From positions 1 through 64,000 of the forward strand of contig VGRY01000001.1 of NCBI GenBank assembly GCA_016875195.1: a stretch of 64,000 nt of DNA. The letters are read 5' to 3'. A program made the translations under genes and the position numbers. Below are positions 17,644 through 26,745 of this stretch, piece after piece. The notes under the pieces were generated by a model. It did no database searches, was not told where the DNA came from, and was given only the letters and a program-made list of their open reading frames with translations. Position 1 is the stretch's first letter. Every line of letters begins with the position of its first letter. The stretch comes from Deltaproteobacteria bacterium (GTDB taxonomy: Bacteria > Desulfobacterota > BSN033 > UBA1163).

Positions 17644-17789
17644 AATCATATAATTTCGAAATACGAAATCCGAAGCACGAAACAAATTCAAATTTTGAAT
17701 GTTTGAATATCCAAAACTCTTCTGAACATTTATATTTTGGTCATTCGGATTTGTTTCGAATTTCGAGTTTCGATATTCGTGCTTAATAT
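17644..17789. repeat. Word-array palindrome (CGAAAT/ATTTCG family)
   Basis: The left arm carries CGAAAT, CCGAAG and ACGAAAC words; the right arm carries the reverse complements (TTCGGATTTGTTTCGAATTT and so on). It fills the spacer before the FAD-oxidase gene. Related arrays are at 47768-47957 and 49541-49580. Confidence 0.55.
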
Positions 17790-17809
17790 TTATGAAAATA
17801 GGAGGAACC

Positions 17810-20386
17810 ATGGACTACATTAAAGAATTGATCAAGATCGTAGGGGAGAAGAATGTCAAGACCGATCAAATCGAACGGCTATGCCATTCCAGAGACATGT
17901 CGGTCCACGAGGGTATTCCCGATGCGATTGTCTTTGCCAAGACCACAGAGGAAGTCTCAAAAATATTAAAGCTGGCTAATGACAATAGCATCAAGGTCAT
18001 CCCCAGGGGCTCTGGCACGAGCACCACAGGAGCCGTGCTCCCCTGTTTTGGAGGGATCATCCTCGATGTGAGCCACATGAATAAGATCAAAGAGATTCAG
18101 AAAAAGGATGGTTATGTCATCGTGGAACCCGGGGTGATCTGCCAGCATTTGAACAATGCCCTTGCCCCAACCCACTTCTTTCCTCCGGATCCTGGAAGCG
18201 CCGCCATTGCCTCCATCGGTGGAATGGTCTCCACCAATGCCAGCGGCAACCGGGCAGTCAAATACGGCGCAACCAAAGATTACCTCATGGGGCTGGAGGT
18301 CGTCCTGGCAGATGGAAGGGTGATGAAAACTGGGTCGCTCGTTCCAAAAACATCTTCAGGGTATGATCTTGCCCATCTCTTCTGCCGTGCAGAGGGAACC
18401 CTCGGTGTGATTACAGAAGTGACGGTCATGGTTCTACCCATGCCTGAATATATCGCCTTTGCTCAGGCCTGGTTCCCCTCGGTTGAAGATGCGGGAAAAG
18501 CCGCTGAAGAGATTATTACCTCTGGAGTCCCCCTCTCCTCTTGCGAAATTCTGGACAGACTCTCCATTGATGTAGTCAATAAAGCCATGGGCCTCAACAT
18601 CCCTGACAACGTGGAATGCATCCTTTTTATGGAGATCGATGGAAACAAGCAGGCAGTAAAAGAGAACATTGAGAAGATCAATCGCATCTCAAAGGAATGT
18701 AATGGCCTGGGCAACCAGTGGGATGATGACCCTGCTAAGCGTTTAAAGATGTGGGCAGGTCGCCAGGGTCTGGTCCCTTCCCTCTCGAAGGTGAGAAGAG
18801 GAGCGAAGCTGATTCCCTTTGTGGAAGATTTTGGCGTACCCATGTCCAAAATCCCGGAAACGATACGCGAGTTACAGAAGATTCGTGATAAATACGACTT
18901 CCCCATTCCCATCTTCGGCCATATCGGTGATGGAAACCTTCACGCCACCCTTATCATTGATGGCCGAAACAAGAAGGAATGGGAAAAAGTAAAACCGATT
19001 GCCCAGGAGTTTATTGACTTGACTTTAAAGTTTAAAGGAACGTTAACCGCGGAGCATGGAATCGGCGTGGCCAAAGCGTCCTTTATTCATAAAGAGCTGG
19101 GATTAAGTCATGAGGTGATGAAAACGATCAAGAAAGCGCTCGACCCCAAGAATATCCTCAATCCGGGCAAAATGGGATTGGATGATAGCGTCAAAGATAT
19201 TTTCGATCCATTCACGTACGAGGCTTTTATAGAAACTCCGGACCAGATCAAAAGCTTCGGTCAGGCAGTCGACAATGAAATCTTCGCCTGTATCAACTGC
19301 GGGTTCTGCCGGGCGGGCTGTACGGTTTTTTCCCGTACCGGTCTGGAATCGGAGAATGCCCGTGGTCGGGTCATTCAGGCTTACTATATGATGAAAGGCC
19401 TGTTAGAGCCTTCCAAGGAAGTGGCTGACAAATTTTACCTCTGCACGACCTGCTTGAACTGTAAATCGACCTGCCCTGCGGGCGTAGTTGTCTCTGACAT
19501 TGTAGAAGCAGGACGGAGGAAACTGGTTGAAGCGGGATTTCTTCCTGAAATCCATAAGACCCTGATGGAGAATCTCAAAGCAACCGGAAACCCCTTCGGG
19601 GAACCCCGAGAAAAACGGACCGATGTCTATCCGTCAACTTTTCAACCCAAGAAGGGCCCAGTGGATACCCTCTTCTTTCCTGGTTGCGTCGCCTCCTATC
19701 AGGATATCAACCTTGTACCCATTCTCATGAATATTTTTGACAAAGCCGGAGTTTCATATACTGCCCTTGGAAAGGATGAAAATTGCTGCGGTTATCTCTC
19801 CTACCTTGTAGGGACGGAAGAATTTAAGGAAGTGGGAAAGAAGAATGTTGAAGCCATCTCGAAGGTTCAGCCCAAGCAGATTGTCACCACCTGTGCAGGT
19901 TGCTATAAAACCTTGAAAGAGCTTTACCCCAAGCACCTCTCCTTCAACACACCGGTGATCAATGCAATCGATTACCTTGATCAGTTGATTCAGGAAGGAA
20001 AATTAAAACTCAAAGGAGTGGAAGCCACGAAGGTTGCCTATCATGACCCTTGCGATCTGGGGCGCCATCTCAACATCTTCGAACCTCCGAGAGAATTGAT
20101 CAAAAAAATTCCAGGAGCCACGTTGATTGAATTTAAAAACAATCGCTTGCTTGCCAAATGCTGCGGAGGTGGAGGAGGCATGAAAGCCTTCAACACCGAA
20201 CTCTCGGGCGAGATCGCCTACCAACGCATGCTTGAAGCTCTCGAAGTGGGCGCGGAAATGGTTGTTTCCGCCTGCCCTGCCTGCAAAGCCAATCTTCAGC
20301 TCGCCGCCGCAAGGCTCCGGAAAGAAAAAAAGGGCAAGATCAAAGTGATGGACATCACAGAACTGGTGTCCGAAGCGCTGGCCTGA
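17810..20386 (+). CDS. FAD-linked oxidase (GlcD type) fused to HdrD-like Fe-S domain
   Basis: 858 residues. The N-terminal half is a vanillyl-alcohol-oxidase-fold FAD enzyme like GlcD or D-lactate dehydrogenase: PRGSGTSTTG near 65-74, GHIGDGNLH near 370-378 and EHGIG near 415-419. The C-terminal half has two 4Fe-4S motifs (CINCGFCRAGC near 494-504, CTTCLNCKSTC near 545-555) and CCG domains (FPGCVASY, ENCCGY, CAGCYKTL; HDPCDLGR, KCCGGGGG, CPACKANL). It probably oxidises a 2-hydroxy acid such as lactate, glycolate or a longer hydroxy acid and sends electrons to the quinone pool or an Fe-S partner. The ATG at 17810 has GGAGG five bases upstream and is preferred to the ATG at 17792. Confidence 0.9.
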   Translation: MDYIKELIKIVGEKNVKTDQIERLCHSRDMSVHEGIPDAIVFAKTTEEVSKILKLANDNSIKVIPRGSGTSTTGAVLPCFGGIILDVSHMNKIKEIQKKDGYVIVEPGVICQHLNNALAPTHFFPPDPGSAAIASIGGMVSTNASGNRAVKYGATKDYLMGLEVVLADGRVMKTGSLVPKTSSGYDLAHLFCRAEGTLGVITEVTVMVLPMPEYIAFAQAWFPSVEDAGKAAEEIITSGVPLSSCEILDRLSIDVVNKAMGLNIPDNVECILFMEIDGNKQAVKENIEKINRISKECNGLGNQWDDDPAKRLKMWAGRQGLVPSLSKVRRGAKLIPFVEDFGVPMSKIPETIRELQKIRDKYDFPIPIFGHIGDGNLHATLIIDGRNKKEWEKVKPIAQEFIDLTLKFKGTLTAEHGIGVAKASFIHKELGLSHEVMKTIKKALDPKNILNPGKMGLDDSVKDIFDPFTYEAFIETPDQIKSFGQAVDNEIFACINCGFCRAGCTVFSRTGLESENARGRVIQAYYMMKGLLEPSKEVADKFYLCTTCLNCKSTCPAGVVVSDIVEAGRRKLVEAGFLPEIHKTLMENLKATGNPFGEPREKRTDVYPSTFQPKKGPVDTLFFPGCVASYQDINLVPILMNIFDKAGVSYTALGKDENCCGYLSYLVGTEEFKEVGKKNVEAISKVQPKQIVTTCAGCYKTLKELYPKHLSFNTPVINAIDYLDQLIQEGKLKLKGVEATKVAYHDPCDLGRHLNIFEPPRELIKKIPGATLIEFKNNRLLAKCCGGGGGMKAFNTELSGEIAYQRMLEALEVGAEMVVSACPACKANLQLAAARLRKEKKGKIKVMDITELVSEALA

Positions 20387-20397
20387 AAGAAGGGGAT

Positions 20398-20530
20398 TAG
20401 GTTATCAGGAAATCAGGTCGGAATCGACTCGTACCGAGAGGCAGAGTATCAGAGGATCAGAATATCAGGAAAACAGAAGACTAACATTGTTTAACCTGAT
20501 ACCCGGATATCCTGATATGACCTGACCAGC
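20398..20530. repeat. Word-array palindrome (TATCAGG family)
   Basis: The left arm has TATCAGGAAATCAGG, TATCAGAGGATCAG and ATATCAGG words; the right arm has CCTGATACCCGGATATCCTGATAT. Further members are at 22198-22262, 47186-47286 and 55516-55672. Confidence 0.6.
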
Positions 20531-20804
20531 CTTTGAGTTGACAGACAGTGTCAAGATGATCTTTATCGCAAACATCAACTATTTATCCGGAAAGTGAGCC
20601 GACCTCCAATCTTGATGATTACTGAAAGAAAGGAAGCATAACGGGGAGTTGAGCCGCCGAGGTACGAGGTCGACTCGAACGTCTTGAGCGATTCCTTTGT
20701 TCTATGTCCTTCATGTTACGGTTTCATAAGCCCTGCCTATCACCATTCACAGAGTTATTTACCTATTTACGGTCGTCCCTCACGTCACCCCGAAATTCTC
20801 TTAC
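20531..20804. other. Non-coding stretch with no recognised feature
   Basis: Between the TATCAGG array and the 3' end of the amidohydrolase gene I see no convincing gene, RNA or terminator. The base use looks unlike the flanking genes. A short open stretch on the minus strand has no start or known motif. Confidence 0.4.
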
Positions 20805-21806
20805 TCACCGGTCTACCTTGAAGATTCGTATAGCGTTGTCTTCGGCAAACGCGGCTGCAGTTTGCGGTTTAAGTTGTGCAAGGAGCTCGCGGAAGCGTTG
20901 AATTCGGCGACCGTAGTTTTTTTGATTCATGCCGGGGGCGTGTGCCACGTCAGTACCGATCATGAATCGGTCCGGGAATGCCTCGTATATCTCACGCATC
21001 TCTGGAAAAATCACCCCGTTCTGCTCTATCAGTGCGTTGTACGCTTCCATCCGTGGCCAGCCGGTTCCGTAACCTGTCTCCCCCACATTGGTCATACTGG
21101 AAAGATCACAAAAAAGGTTTGAGTGATTTGTTAGCATGGTCCGGATGACGGGCGCCTTGCTGCGACCGCAGCTGTGAGCCCAAATGTAGCGGACCCGGGG
21201 ATTCTCTTGAAGAAGGCGGGTGAAGTCCTTAACAAACCCCGGTTCTCCCTCCATGTGCAGGACGATAGGTACATCAAAGCGGGCGGCGATCTGGCTCAGG
21301 CGCAGCATGAAAGGGGAGTAAATCGGGTTCTCCATTTCCGCGTGCTTTCCTGATGAATAGGCATAGTGTCTCACAATGACCTCGCCAATACCGCGAAAGC
21401 GACCCGTGGCAAGCGATACTTCAGTTTCTTTCAGTAGTGCGTTGACGGCCGCATCGGGATTGCGCCATTTGTGTTCACCTGTGAGTTCCGTGCGCTGCAT
21501 CCCGACGAGCGGAAGAAACCGACCAGGGTATTTATCAGATAGTTTGAGCGCTAAATCATCATTCCCAGGAAGATCTTTTGAGCCCGATGGGCCAGGGTAG
21601 CCGCGCGCCATGATGATCTGCCGAGAAACGTTATTCCGATCCATGACACTGACCATAGTTTCCCAGTCGAATGACTCGCCGACGTGACTGTGTGCGTCAA
21701 GTATTGGCCCCTTATAGATCTCGGCTGCCGCGCCCACGCCAGGCATCAAGAACACGGAAAGAATCACAACGATGACTTGTACCAAGTTCCCTTTATAAGT
21801 TCTCAT
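20805..21806 (-). CDS. Secreted amidohydrolase-family (TIM-barrel) metal hydrolase
   Basis: 333 residues. Residues 1-28 form a cleavable signal peptide ending GVGAAAE, so the enzyme is probably periplasmic. The mature part starts with the metal motif LDAHSH, followed by IVLHMEG, IWAHSCGRS and a late GTDVAHAP with the conserved aspartate, the pattern of amidohydrolase_2/ACMSD-like enzymes. The substrate is unknown. AGGAGG lies 11 bases before the ATG. The gene stands alone between two TATCAGG repeat arrays and long gene-free flanks, and no pathway partner is adjacent. Confidence 0.82.
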   Translation of the reverse strand: MRTYKGNLVQVIVVILSVFLMPGVGAAAEIYKGPILDAHSHVGESFDWETMVSVMDRNNVSRQIIMARGYPGPSGSKDLPGNDDLALKLSDKYPGRFLPLVGMQRTELTGEHKWRNPDAAVNALLKETEVSLATGRFRGIGEVIVRHYAYSSGKHAEMENPIYSPFMLRLSQIAARFDVPIVLHMEGEPGFVKDFTRLLQENPRVRYIWAHSCGRSKAPVIRTMLTNHSNLFCDLSSMTNVGETGYGTGWPRMEAYNALIEQNGVIFPEMREIYEAFPDRFMIGTDVAHAPGMNQKNYGRRIQRFRELLAQLKPQTAAAFAEDNAIRIFKVDR

Positions 21807-22197
21807 AGGAATAGGATCCTCCTTTTCTTATTGAATTACATTGAGGCCTATACTCCAACGGTTATTCTGCTACAATTTGTTAATTGTAAGAATCCTACCC
21901 ATTCAACTACTTTTTGTCAATTGGAATCAATGGATGTAACGAGCTTATCTTATGGGAACTGTCAATTGCCGTCCAATGGTTATCACAATTTGGGAATTTC
22001 CGGCTGCGAATAATTTGTCAAAAATAGGATGTTATATTGAATGTAGGTACTTCCTAAGGTCTATTATTCTGAGCATTCATCATTGAGGATTTCCGTTTGA
22101 AACATTGGATAGATAAGGTCTGTGCGGGTATGCGCGCTTCAAGAAGTAGTCATCGGCCTAATTGATAATGTCTGTATAATCAAATCCTGACTTTTAC
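21807..22197. other. Gene-free spacer upstream of the amidohydrolase
   Basis: About 390 bases with no convincing coding sequence on either strand. It presumably holds the amidohydrolase promoter, but I cannot place a good -35/-10 pair. Confidence 0.4.
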
Positions 22198-22262
22198 GCC
22201 TGATAACCCTGCCTACCGGCAGGCAGGTATAACCTGATCACCTGATATCCTGATAGCCGCTA
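22198..22262. repeat. TATCAGG-family half array with CCTGCC...GGCAGG palindrome
   Basis: CCTGCCTACCGGCAGG (a 6-4-6 palindrome) is followed by ACCTGATCACCTGATATCCTGATAG words. It is the right arm of the TATCAGG family without an obvious left arm. Confidence 0.5.
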
Positions 22263-22277
22263 ATCAGTGTTTCGGAT

Positions 22278-22808
22278 TTACGGTTTTAAGAAGTAATCCT
22301 TCCAGATCTCTTCGGTCTGTCCGACCCATTCCCTGAACTCGTAAAGCAGGGAGATTCCATCAAGATATTCTCCAAGGGGACGGGCAGTCGGAATCTCTGT
22401 AAATCTCCGACAGGTTTTTCTCAGGGCAGGCCTCAATTTATCACATCCGTAGGCTTGCGCTAAATTTTCATCAAGGGGAAGGTTTAAATGGGGGGTTTCA
22501 GCATGGTCATAGAACCTTCTGTGAGTACAGCGAAGGCATCTATGTTTTCTTAACTCAATTGCCCGATCGATCTCCTGATCCACCGCCTGTTGAATCATCC
22601 TTTTGAGAAGGGATGCTCTCTCCTTATAACCCATGGTTCGGGTCAACCGGATGATCTCCCTCTTCGTTTCTTCAAGCGTTTGGGAGATGCCATTCCTCAC
22701 AATATCCGGAACCGAACCCTGATGCATCTGTAACAACCGGACCTCCTGGATGACCAGTGTTTTGACCCCAAACCGAAGAACCTTTCTCAATTCCTTATCG
22801 ACCGGCAT
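22278..22808 (-). CDS. Unrecognised 176-residue protein with a Cys/His-rich centre
   Basis: I do not recognise this protein. It is mostly helical in appearance, soluble, with no signal peptide. The middle has CLRCTH, then YDHAETPHLNLP, and later YGCDKLRPALRKTC, a spacing that could bind a metal. It lies 37 bases downstream of the biotinyl-domain gene on the same strand, so the two may share a transcript. The ATG at 22808 has only a weak TGGGA upstream. Coding is supported by the uninterrupted length and by codon use like that of neighbouring genes. Confidence 0.6.
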   Translation of the reverse strand: MPVDKELRKVLRFGVKTLVIQEVRLLQMHQGSVPDIVRNGISQTLEETKREIIRLTRTMGYKERASLLKRMIQQAVDQEIDRAIELRKHRCLRCTHRRFYDHAETPHLNLPLDENLAQAYGCDKLRPALRKTCRRFTEIPTARPLGEYLDGISLLYEFREWVGQTEEIWKDYFLKP

Positions 22809-22845
22809 AAAATATTATCCCACAAGGCGATTACATAATGGGAGT

Positions 22846-23061
22846 TTATTCAATCATGGCAATGGTTGCCTCTGCTTCCACCTCCTGTCCGGCTGAGACG
22901 CACACTTCTTTGATCACCCCGGTAACCGGAGCAACAATGGGCATCTCCATCTTCATGGCTTCGAGCACTGCTACCTGATCATCTTCTTTGATCTGATCCC
23001 CTACCTTGACCGAAACAGAAACAATCTTTCCAACCATAGGTACTGTAACGGGTGTTGCCAT
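22846..23061 (-). CDS. Biotin carboxyl-carrier-like biotinyl domain protein
   Basis: A 71-residue stand-alone biotinyl/lipoyl domain. The biotinylation motif EAMKM is present, with a glycine/valine pattern on both sides that matches the barrel-sandwich fold. It would be the mobile carrier of a biotin-dependent carboxylase or decarboxylase (for example acyl-CoA carboxylase or glutaconyl-CoA decarboxylase type). No carboxylase subunits are in the window. GAGGAGG precedes the ATG by five bases. It is transcribed divergently from the 3-hydroxyacyl-CoA dehydrogenase. Confidence 0.9.
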   Translation of the reverse strand: MATPVTVPMVGKIVSVSVKVGDQIKEDDQVAVLEAMKMEMPIVAPVTGVIKEVCVSAGQEVEAEATIAMIE

Positions 23062-23098
23062 AGGTACCTCCTCATCCTCGCGAATTAAAGAATTGTGT

Positions 23099-23140
23099 TG
23101 TGATTCATAGTAAACACATCAAGATGTGTTCCGAATCACA
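23099..23140. promoter_or_regulatory. Candidate palindromic operator in divergent promoter region
   Basis: A 42-bp nested palindrome: TGTGATTC (23099-23106) pairs with GAATCACA (23133-23140), and AACACATC with GATGTGTT (23113-23130) across two bases. It lies between the divergent biotinyl-protein and 3-hydroxyacyl-CoA dehydrogenase genes and has no T-run. An operator for a dimeric regulator is plausible; a plain hairpin is the alternative. Confidence 0.4.
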
Positions 23141-23329
23141 TGAAATGTTGAAATTTAACCTTAACCCACCCTCATTTGTCAAGGTATTTTTTGAGAGAGC
23201 TCTAAAAATGGCCCTTGCTCTCTCCAAAAAAAATTTGACATCAAGAAGATATTGTAATACCTTATGTGAAAAATTTAACAGCAGCGTAATTGCTGTACTT
23301 ATCTGTAGTTCATTCAATAGGAGGAATGT

Positions 23330-24184
23330 ATGGAGATTAAAAAAATTGGCGTATTGGGGGCAGGTTCAATGGGAAATGGGATTGCTCAGGTAGCAGCCCA
23401 GGCAGGCTATCAGGTGGTGATGAGGGATATCGAAGACCGTTTCGTAGAGAACGGCCTTAAAGCCATTGATAAGTTTCTTGCCAAAAGCGTCGAAAAAGGG
23501 AAGATGACCGAAGACCAGAAGAAAGGAATTCTTTCCAAAATCAAAGGGACGACCCGAGTGGAGGATTTAAAGGATGTTGATTTCGTCATCGAGGCTGTCT
23601 TCGAAGATCTGGAATTGAAAAGGAACGTATTTAAGGCGCTCGATGAAGTCACCAGGCCGGATATCATCCTGACGACGAACACCTCTTCGATGTCTGTGAC
23701 AGAAATCGCAATGGCGACAAAGAGGCCTGAAAAAGTGGCAGGGATGCATTTCTTCAATCCAGCCCCTCTGATGAAACTTGTTGAAGTGATCAGGGGTTAT
23801 CATTCGAATGATGAGACCGTCCAGATCGTCATGGAGATGTCAAGGAAGATGGGAAAGGAACCCGTTGAAGTGAAGAAGGACACTCCGGGATTTATCGTCA
23901 ACCGGCTCATGATTCCCCATCTTGTGGAAGCCATCCGCATGTTCGAAGAAGGGGTTGCCTCGATTGAGGACATTGATAAGGCCGTCAAACTCGGACTCAA
24001 CTATCCCATGGGGCCCTTCGAATTGATGGACCTCACGGGTGTTGACATTGCTCATCATGTAACCGAATATCTTTATAAGGAATTGCCTAAAGAGGGCAAA
24101 TGGTCAATCCCTCCCCTGTTGAGATCCATGATCCGCGCTGGAAGACTCGGAAGGAAGACAAAGGGAGGCTGGTATAAATATTAA
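23330..24184 (+). CDS. hbd: 3-hydroxybutyryl/3-hydroxyacyl-CoA dehydrogenase
   Basis: 284 residues, the normal length for single-domain Hbd/PaaH. It oxidises 3-hydroxyacyl-CoA to 3-ketoacyl-CoA with NAD+. The N-terminal Rossmann motif is GAGSMGNGIAQ at 10-20; NTSSM and the catalytic HFFNP follow; PGFIVNRL marks the start of the C-terminal helical domain. AGGAGG is five bases before the ATG. A thiolase gene follows after a repeat, so the pair would complete beta-oxidation of C4 (or longer) units, for example from crotonyl-CoA after hydration. Confidence 0.93.
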   Translation: MEIKKIGVLGAGSMGNGIAQVAAQAGYQVVMRDIEDRFVENGLKAIDKFLAKSVEKGKMTEDQKKGILSKIKGTTRVEDLKDVDFVIEAVFEDLELKRNVFKALDEVTRPDIILTTNTSSMSVTEIAMATKRPEKVAGMHFFNPAPLMKLVEVIRGYHSNDETVQIVMEMSRKMGKEPVEVKKDTPGFIVNRLMIPHLVEAIRMFEEGVASIEDIDKAVKLGLNYPMGPFELMDLTGVDIAHHVTEYLYKELPKEGKWSIPPLLRSMIRAGRLGRKTKGGWYKY

Positions 24185-24185
24185 A

Positions 24186-24292
24186 AATACGTGCCTGTGA
24201 CCGTGTTTCGTGTCTGTAAAAAATAGACGACAGTCCAGCGATCTGTTATTATGAATAACGGACACGGATGTCGGACACGGACACGCAATAAA
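24186..24292. repeat. Word-array palindrome (ACACGG family)
   Basis: GTGCCTGTGACCGTGTTTCGTGTC on the left is complementary in words to GACACGGATGTCGGACACGGACACG on the right, with a small CTGTTATT/AATAACGG hairpin between them. Relatives are at 27357-27402 and 54262-54360. Confidence 0.55.
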
Positions 24293-24305
24293 AGGAGGAA
24301 AGATC

Positions 24306-25508
24306 ATGACCAGATTAAACAAAGCTTATATTCCATTCCGGGGTTATTACTCTTCCCCATTCTGCCGCTGGCAGGGAAGCCTGGCCAATGAAAATGCCAT
24401 CACATTGGCAGCAACGACAGCTAACCGGTGGTTTAAAAAGAGAAAACTGGATCCCACGATTATTGACTATCTCTACTATGGAATCACCATCGCCCAGCAC
24501 CGCATGTTCTACAGCCACACCTGGTCAGCCGCCATGCTCGTCGAAGGCGCTAAGGATGTGCCGGCTCTCATGATCAATCAGGCCTGCACCACATCAACGA
24601 CCGCCATCTATCTTGCGGCCCAGAACATCGAACTGGGGGGTTACGAGACCGGATATGCCCTCCTGGCTGATCGTTGTTCCAACGGTCCCCATACGGTCTG
24701 GCCAAACCCACCCGGCCCCGGCGGAGAGGTTATTTCCGAAAACTGGATGATGGACAACTTCAATCGAGACCCCTGGGCGGGTTTCAAAATGATTCAGACT
24801 GCCGAAAACGTGGCGAAACAGATTGGAGTCACTAAAGAGGAGTGCGACCGGGTGACCTTGAGAAGATACCAGCAATATAATGATTCGCTCGCAAATGATC
24901 GGGCTTTTCAGAAGAGATATATGTTTCCTGTGGAAGTAAAAGTTGGGAAAAAAGATGTGAAACTCGTTGAAGAAGATGAAGGGATCACTCCAACGACAGC
25001 AGAAGGACTGGCCAAACTGGCCCCGGTAGAACCCGGAGGGGTCCTTAGTTTCGGTGCACAGACTCATCCTGCGGATGGGAATTGCGGTTTCATCGTCACC
25101 ACACGGGAGAAAGCGAAAGCATGGAGCGGGGACCCAAAGATTGAAATTCAGATCCTCTCCTATGGTTTTGCAAGAGCGAAAAAAGGCTATATGGCAGCAG
25201 CGCCTGTCCCTGCCGCGGAAATGGCCCTCAGGGATGCGGGCTTAACTGTAAAAGACCTCAAAGCCGTAAAGACGCACAGCCCCTTTGTGGTCAACGACAT
25301 CTACATGGCCAAAACAATGGGATTGGACGTAAACTGGATGAATAATTACGGAAACTCCATGGTCTACGGCCATCCTCAGGGGCCAACCGCAGGACGATTG
25401 ATTGCCGAATTGATCGAAGAGATCGTTATGCTCGGCGGAGGATATGGTCTGTGGGCCGGATGCGCGGCAGGAGATACAGGAGCCGCCATGACCTTTAAGA
25501 TTGGATGA
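24306..25508 (+). CDS. Thiolase-family acyl-CoA acetyltransferase
   Basis: A 400-residue thiolase. The nucleophile cysteine is in NQACTTSTTA (C94), the catalytic histidine in GHPQGPTAGR (H356) and the second cysteine in WAGCAAGDTG (C386). The NEAF loop of standard acetyl-CoA acetyltransferases is replaced by THSPFVVNDIYMAKTMG, placing it closer to the SCP2-like or divergent thiolases, so chain length is uncertain. AAAGGAGGAAAG lies just before the ATG. With hbd upstream it probably performs the final cleavage step of acyl-CoA degradation. Confidence 0.88.
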   Translation: MTRLNKAYIPFRGYYSSPFCRWQGSLANENAITLAATTANRWFKKRKLDPTIIDYLYYGITIAQHRMFYSHTWSAAMLVEGAKDVPALMINQACTTSTTAIYLAAQNIELGGYETGYALLADRCSNGPHTVWPNPPGPGGEVISENWMMDNFNRDPWAGFKMIQTAENVAKQIGVTKEECDRVTLRRYQQYNDSLANDRAFQKRYMFPVEVKVGKKDVKLVEEDEGITPTTAEGLAKLAPVEPGGVLSFGAQTHPADGNCGFIVTTREKAKAWSGDPKIEIQILSYGFARAKKGYMAAAPVPAAEMALRDAGLTVKDLKAVKTHSPFVVNDIYMAKTMGLDVNWMNNYGNSMVYGHPQGPTAGRLIAELIEEIVMLGGGYGLWAGCAAGDTGAAMTFKIG

Positions 25509-25542
25509 GAAAAAGATCGTCTTAACAATGACCGGTGGATAA

Positions 25543-26691
25543 ATGGGATTTTTTCCATCAAAAATTAAGCTATCTCTTATCTCTGCCATCCTGATGATCC
25601 ACCTTCCTCTTTCTGCTTTCGGGGCAGCCATTACCGATATTCGGTTCTGGTCTGCCCCGGACCACACCCGTGTCGTTTTAGATTCAACAGCCCCTATTCA
25701 ATATCAAAGCTCACCCCAGGAAGACCCAGCTCAATACAAGATTGAATTAACCGGCATCACCTCTTTTCCAAAAAAGAAGGAAATTGAAGTCAAAGACAAA
25801 TATCTCCTTAAAATCAGTTTGATCGATCTCGGAAAGGGAAAAGTGCAACTGGTTCTCTATCAAAAGACCTCTCTCCAGGCAAATATCTTTGCCCTGAAAC
25901 CCGACCTTGGTAAAACCCACCGCCTCGTCATCGATCTCATCGATGTAGGACAGGAAAAAAAGGAACAGGAAGAAAGGGAAAAGCAGAAGGAGATCAGGCA
26001 GAAAGGGACAAAGATCGTCGTGATTGATCCTGGTCACGGCGGAGAAGACCCGGGAGCCGTGGGGCCCCGAAAAACCTTTGAGAAAGATGTTGTATTAAAA
26101 GTTGGAGAGAAAGTCGTTCATCTGATCAATCAACAGAAGGAGATGAAGGCTTTTCTGACACGCAAAGGGGATTATTTCATTCCACTTGAGGAGAGGGTGA
26201 GGATCGCGAGGGAATATGGGGCCGATCTTTTCATCAGCCTGCACGCCGATGGAAGTTTTAATCCGCAGGTTAGAGGGTCTTCTGTATATTGTCTTTCCCT
26301 TACCGGCGCCTCGGACCAAGCAGCGAAACTCCTGGCCGACAAAGAGAATATGTCCAACATCCTGGGAGGCGCTTTTCTGAGGCCCGCTTCCCTGAGCAAA
26401 GACCCGAATCTGAACCAGATTCTGCTCGATCTCATGCAGAATAATTCAATGAAAGAGAGTTTTCGATTTGCAGAATTGGTTCTGAATGAGACAAAAGAAA
26501 CCCATCCGCTTAAGTTCTCCACCTACCGGCAGGCTAATTTCATGGTGCTCAGAGCTCCGGATATCCCCTCGGTGCTGGTAGAGCTGGCCTTCATCACCAA
26601 TAAAGAGGACGAACACCTCCTAAGCCAGAGTGTATTTCAGGAGAAAATGGCCAAGAATCTTGTTAACGCCATCCTCAAATATTTTAAGTAA
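25543..26691 (+). CDS. amiC: N-acetylmuramoyl-L-alanine amidase with AMIN domain (AmiC type)
   Basis: 382 residues. A signal peptide (1-29) leads to an AMIN domain (about 30-133), a charged linker rich in E and K (137-153) and a zinc amidase_3 domain (157-382). Zinc ligands are visible in DPGHGG (H165), FEKD (E180) and SLHADGS; the catalytic glutamate lies in VELAFITN. It cleaves the peptide side chains of peptidoglycan in the periplasm during cell separation. The ATG at 25543 has GGTGG upstream. Confidence 0.92.
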   Translation: MGFFPSKIKLSLISAILMIHLPLSAFGAAITDIRFWSAPDHTRVVLDSTAPIQYQSSPQEDPAQYKIELTGITSFPKKKEIEVKDKYLLKISLIDLGKGKVQLVLYQKTSLQANIFALKPDLGKTHRLVIDLIDVGQEKKEQEEREKQKEIRQKGTKIVVIDPGHGGEDPGAVGPRKTFEKDVVLKVGEKVVHLINQQKEMKAFLTRKGDYFIPLEERVRIAREYGADLFISLHADGSFNPQVRGSSVYCLSLTGASDQAAKLLADKENMSNILGGAFLRPASLSKDPNLNQILLDLMQNNSMKESFRFAELVLNETKETHPLKFSTYRQANFMVLRAPDIPSVLVELAFITNKEDEHLLSQSVFQEKMAKNLVNAILKYFK

Positions 26692-26711
26692 CCCCGATGG
26701 CAATGAACAGG

Positions 26712-26740
26712 TTGACAAATTCGTTCATTCCGTTTATATA
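26712..26740 (+). promoter_or_regulatory. Strong sigma-70 promoter ahead of the nickel region
   Basis: A perfect TTGACA (26712-26717), a 17-bp spacer and TATATA (26735-26740). The predicted start is near 26746-26748, exactly where the hairpin-terminator structure begins. Confidence 0.65.
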
Positions 26741-26745
26741 AAATT

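Noticed and set aside
20531-20804. A degraded gene on the minus strand downstream of the amidohydrolase
   Set aside because: Short open stretches exist, but none has a start, ribosome-binding site or recognisable motif.
23235-23263. A hbd promoter (TTGACA with TAATAC or TACCTT)
   Set aside because: The better -10 gives a 14-bp spacer and the correctly spaced one matches only three of six positions.
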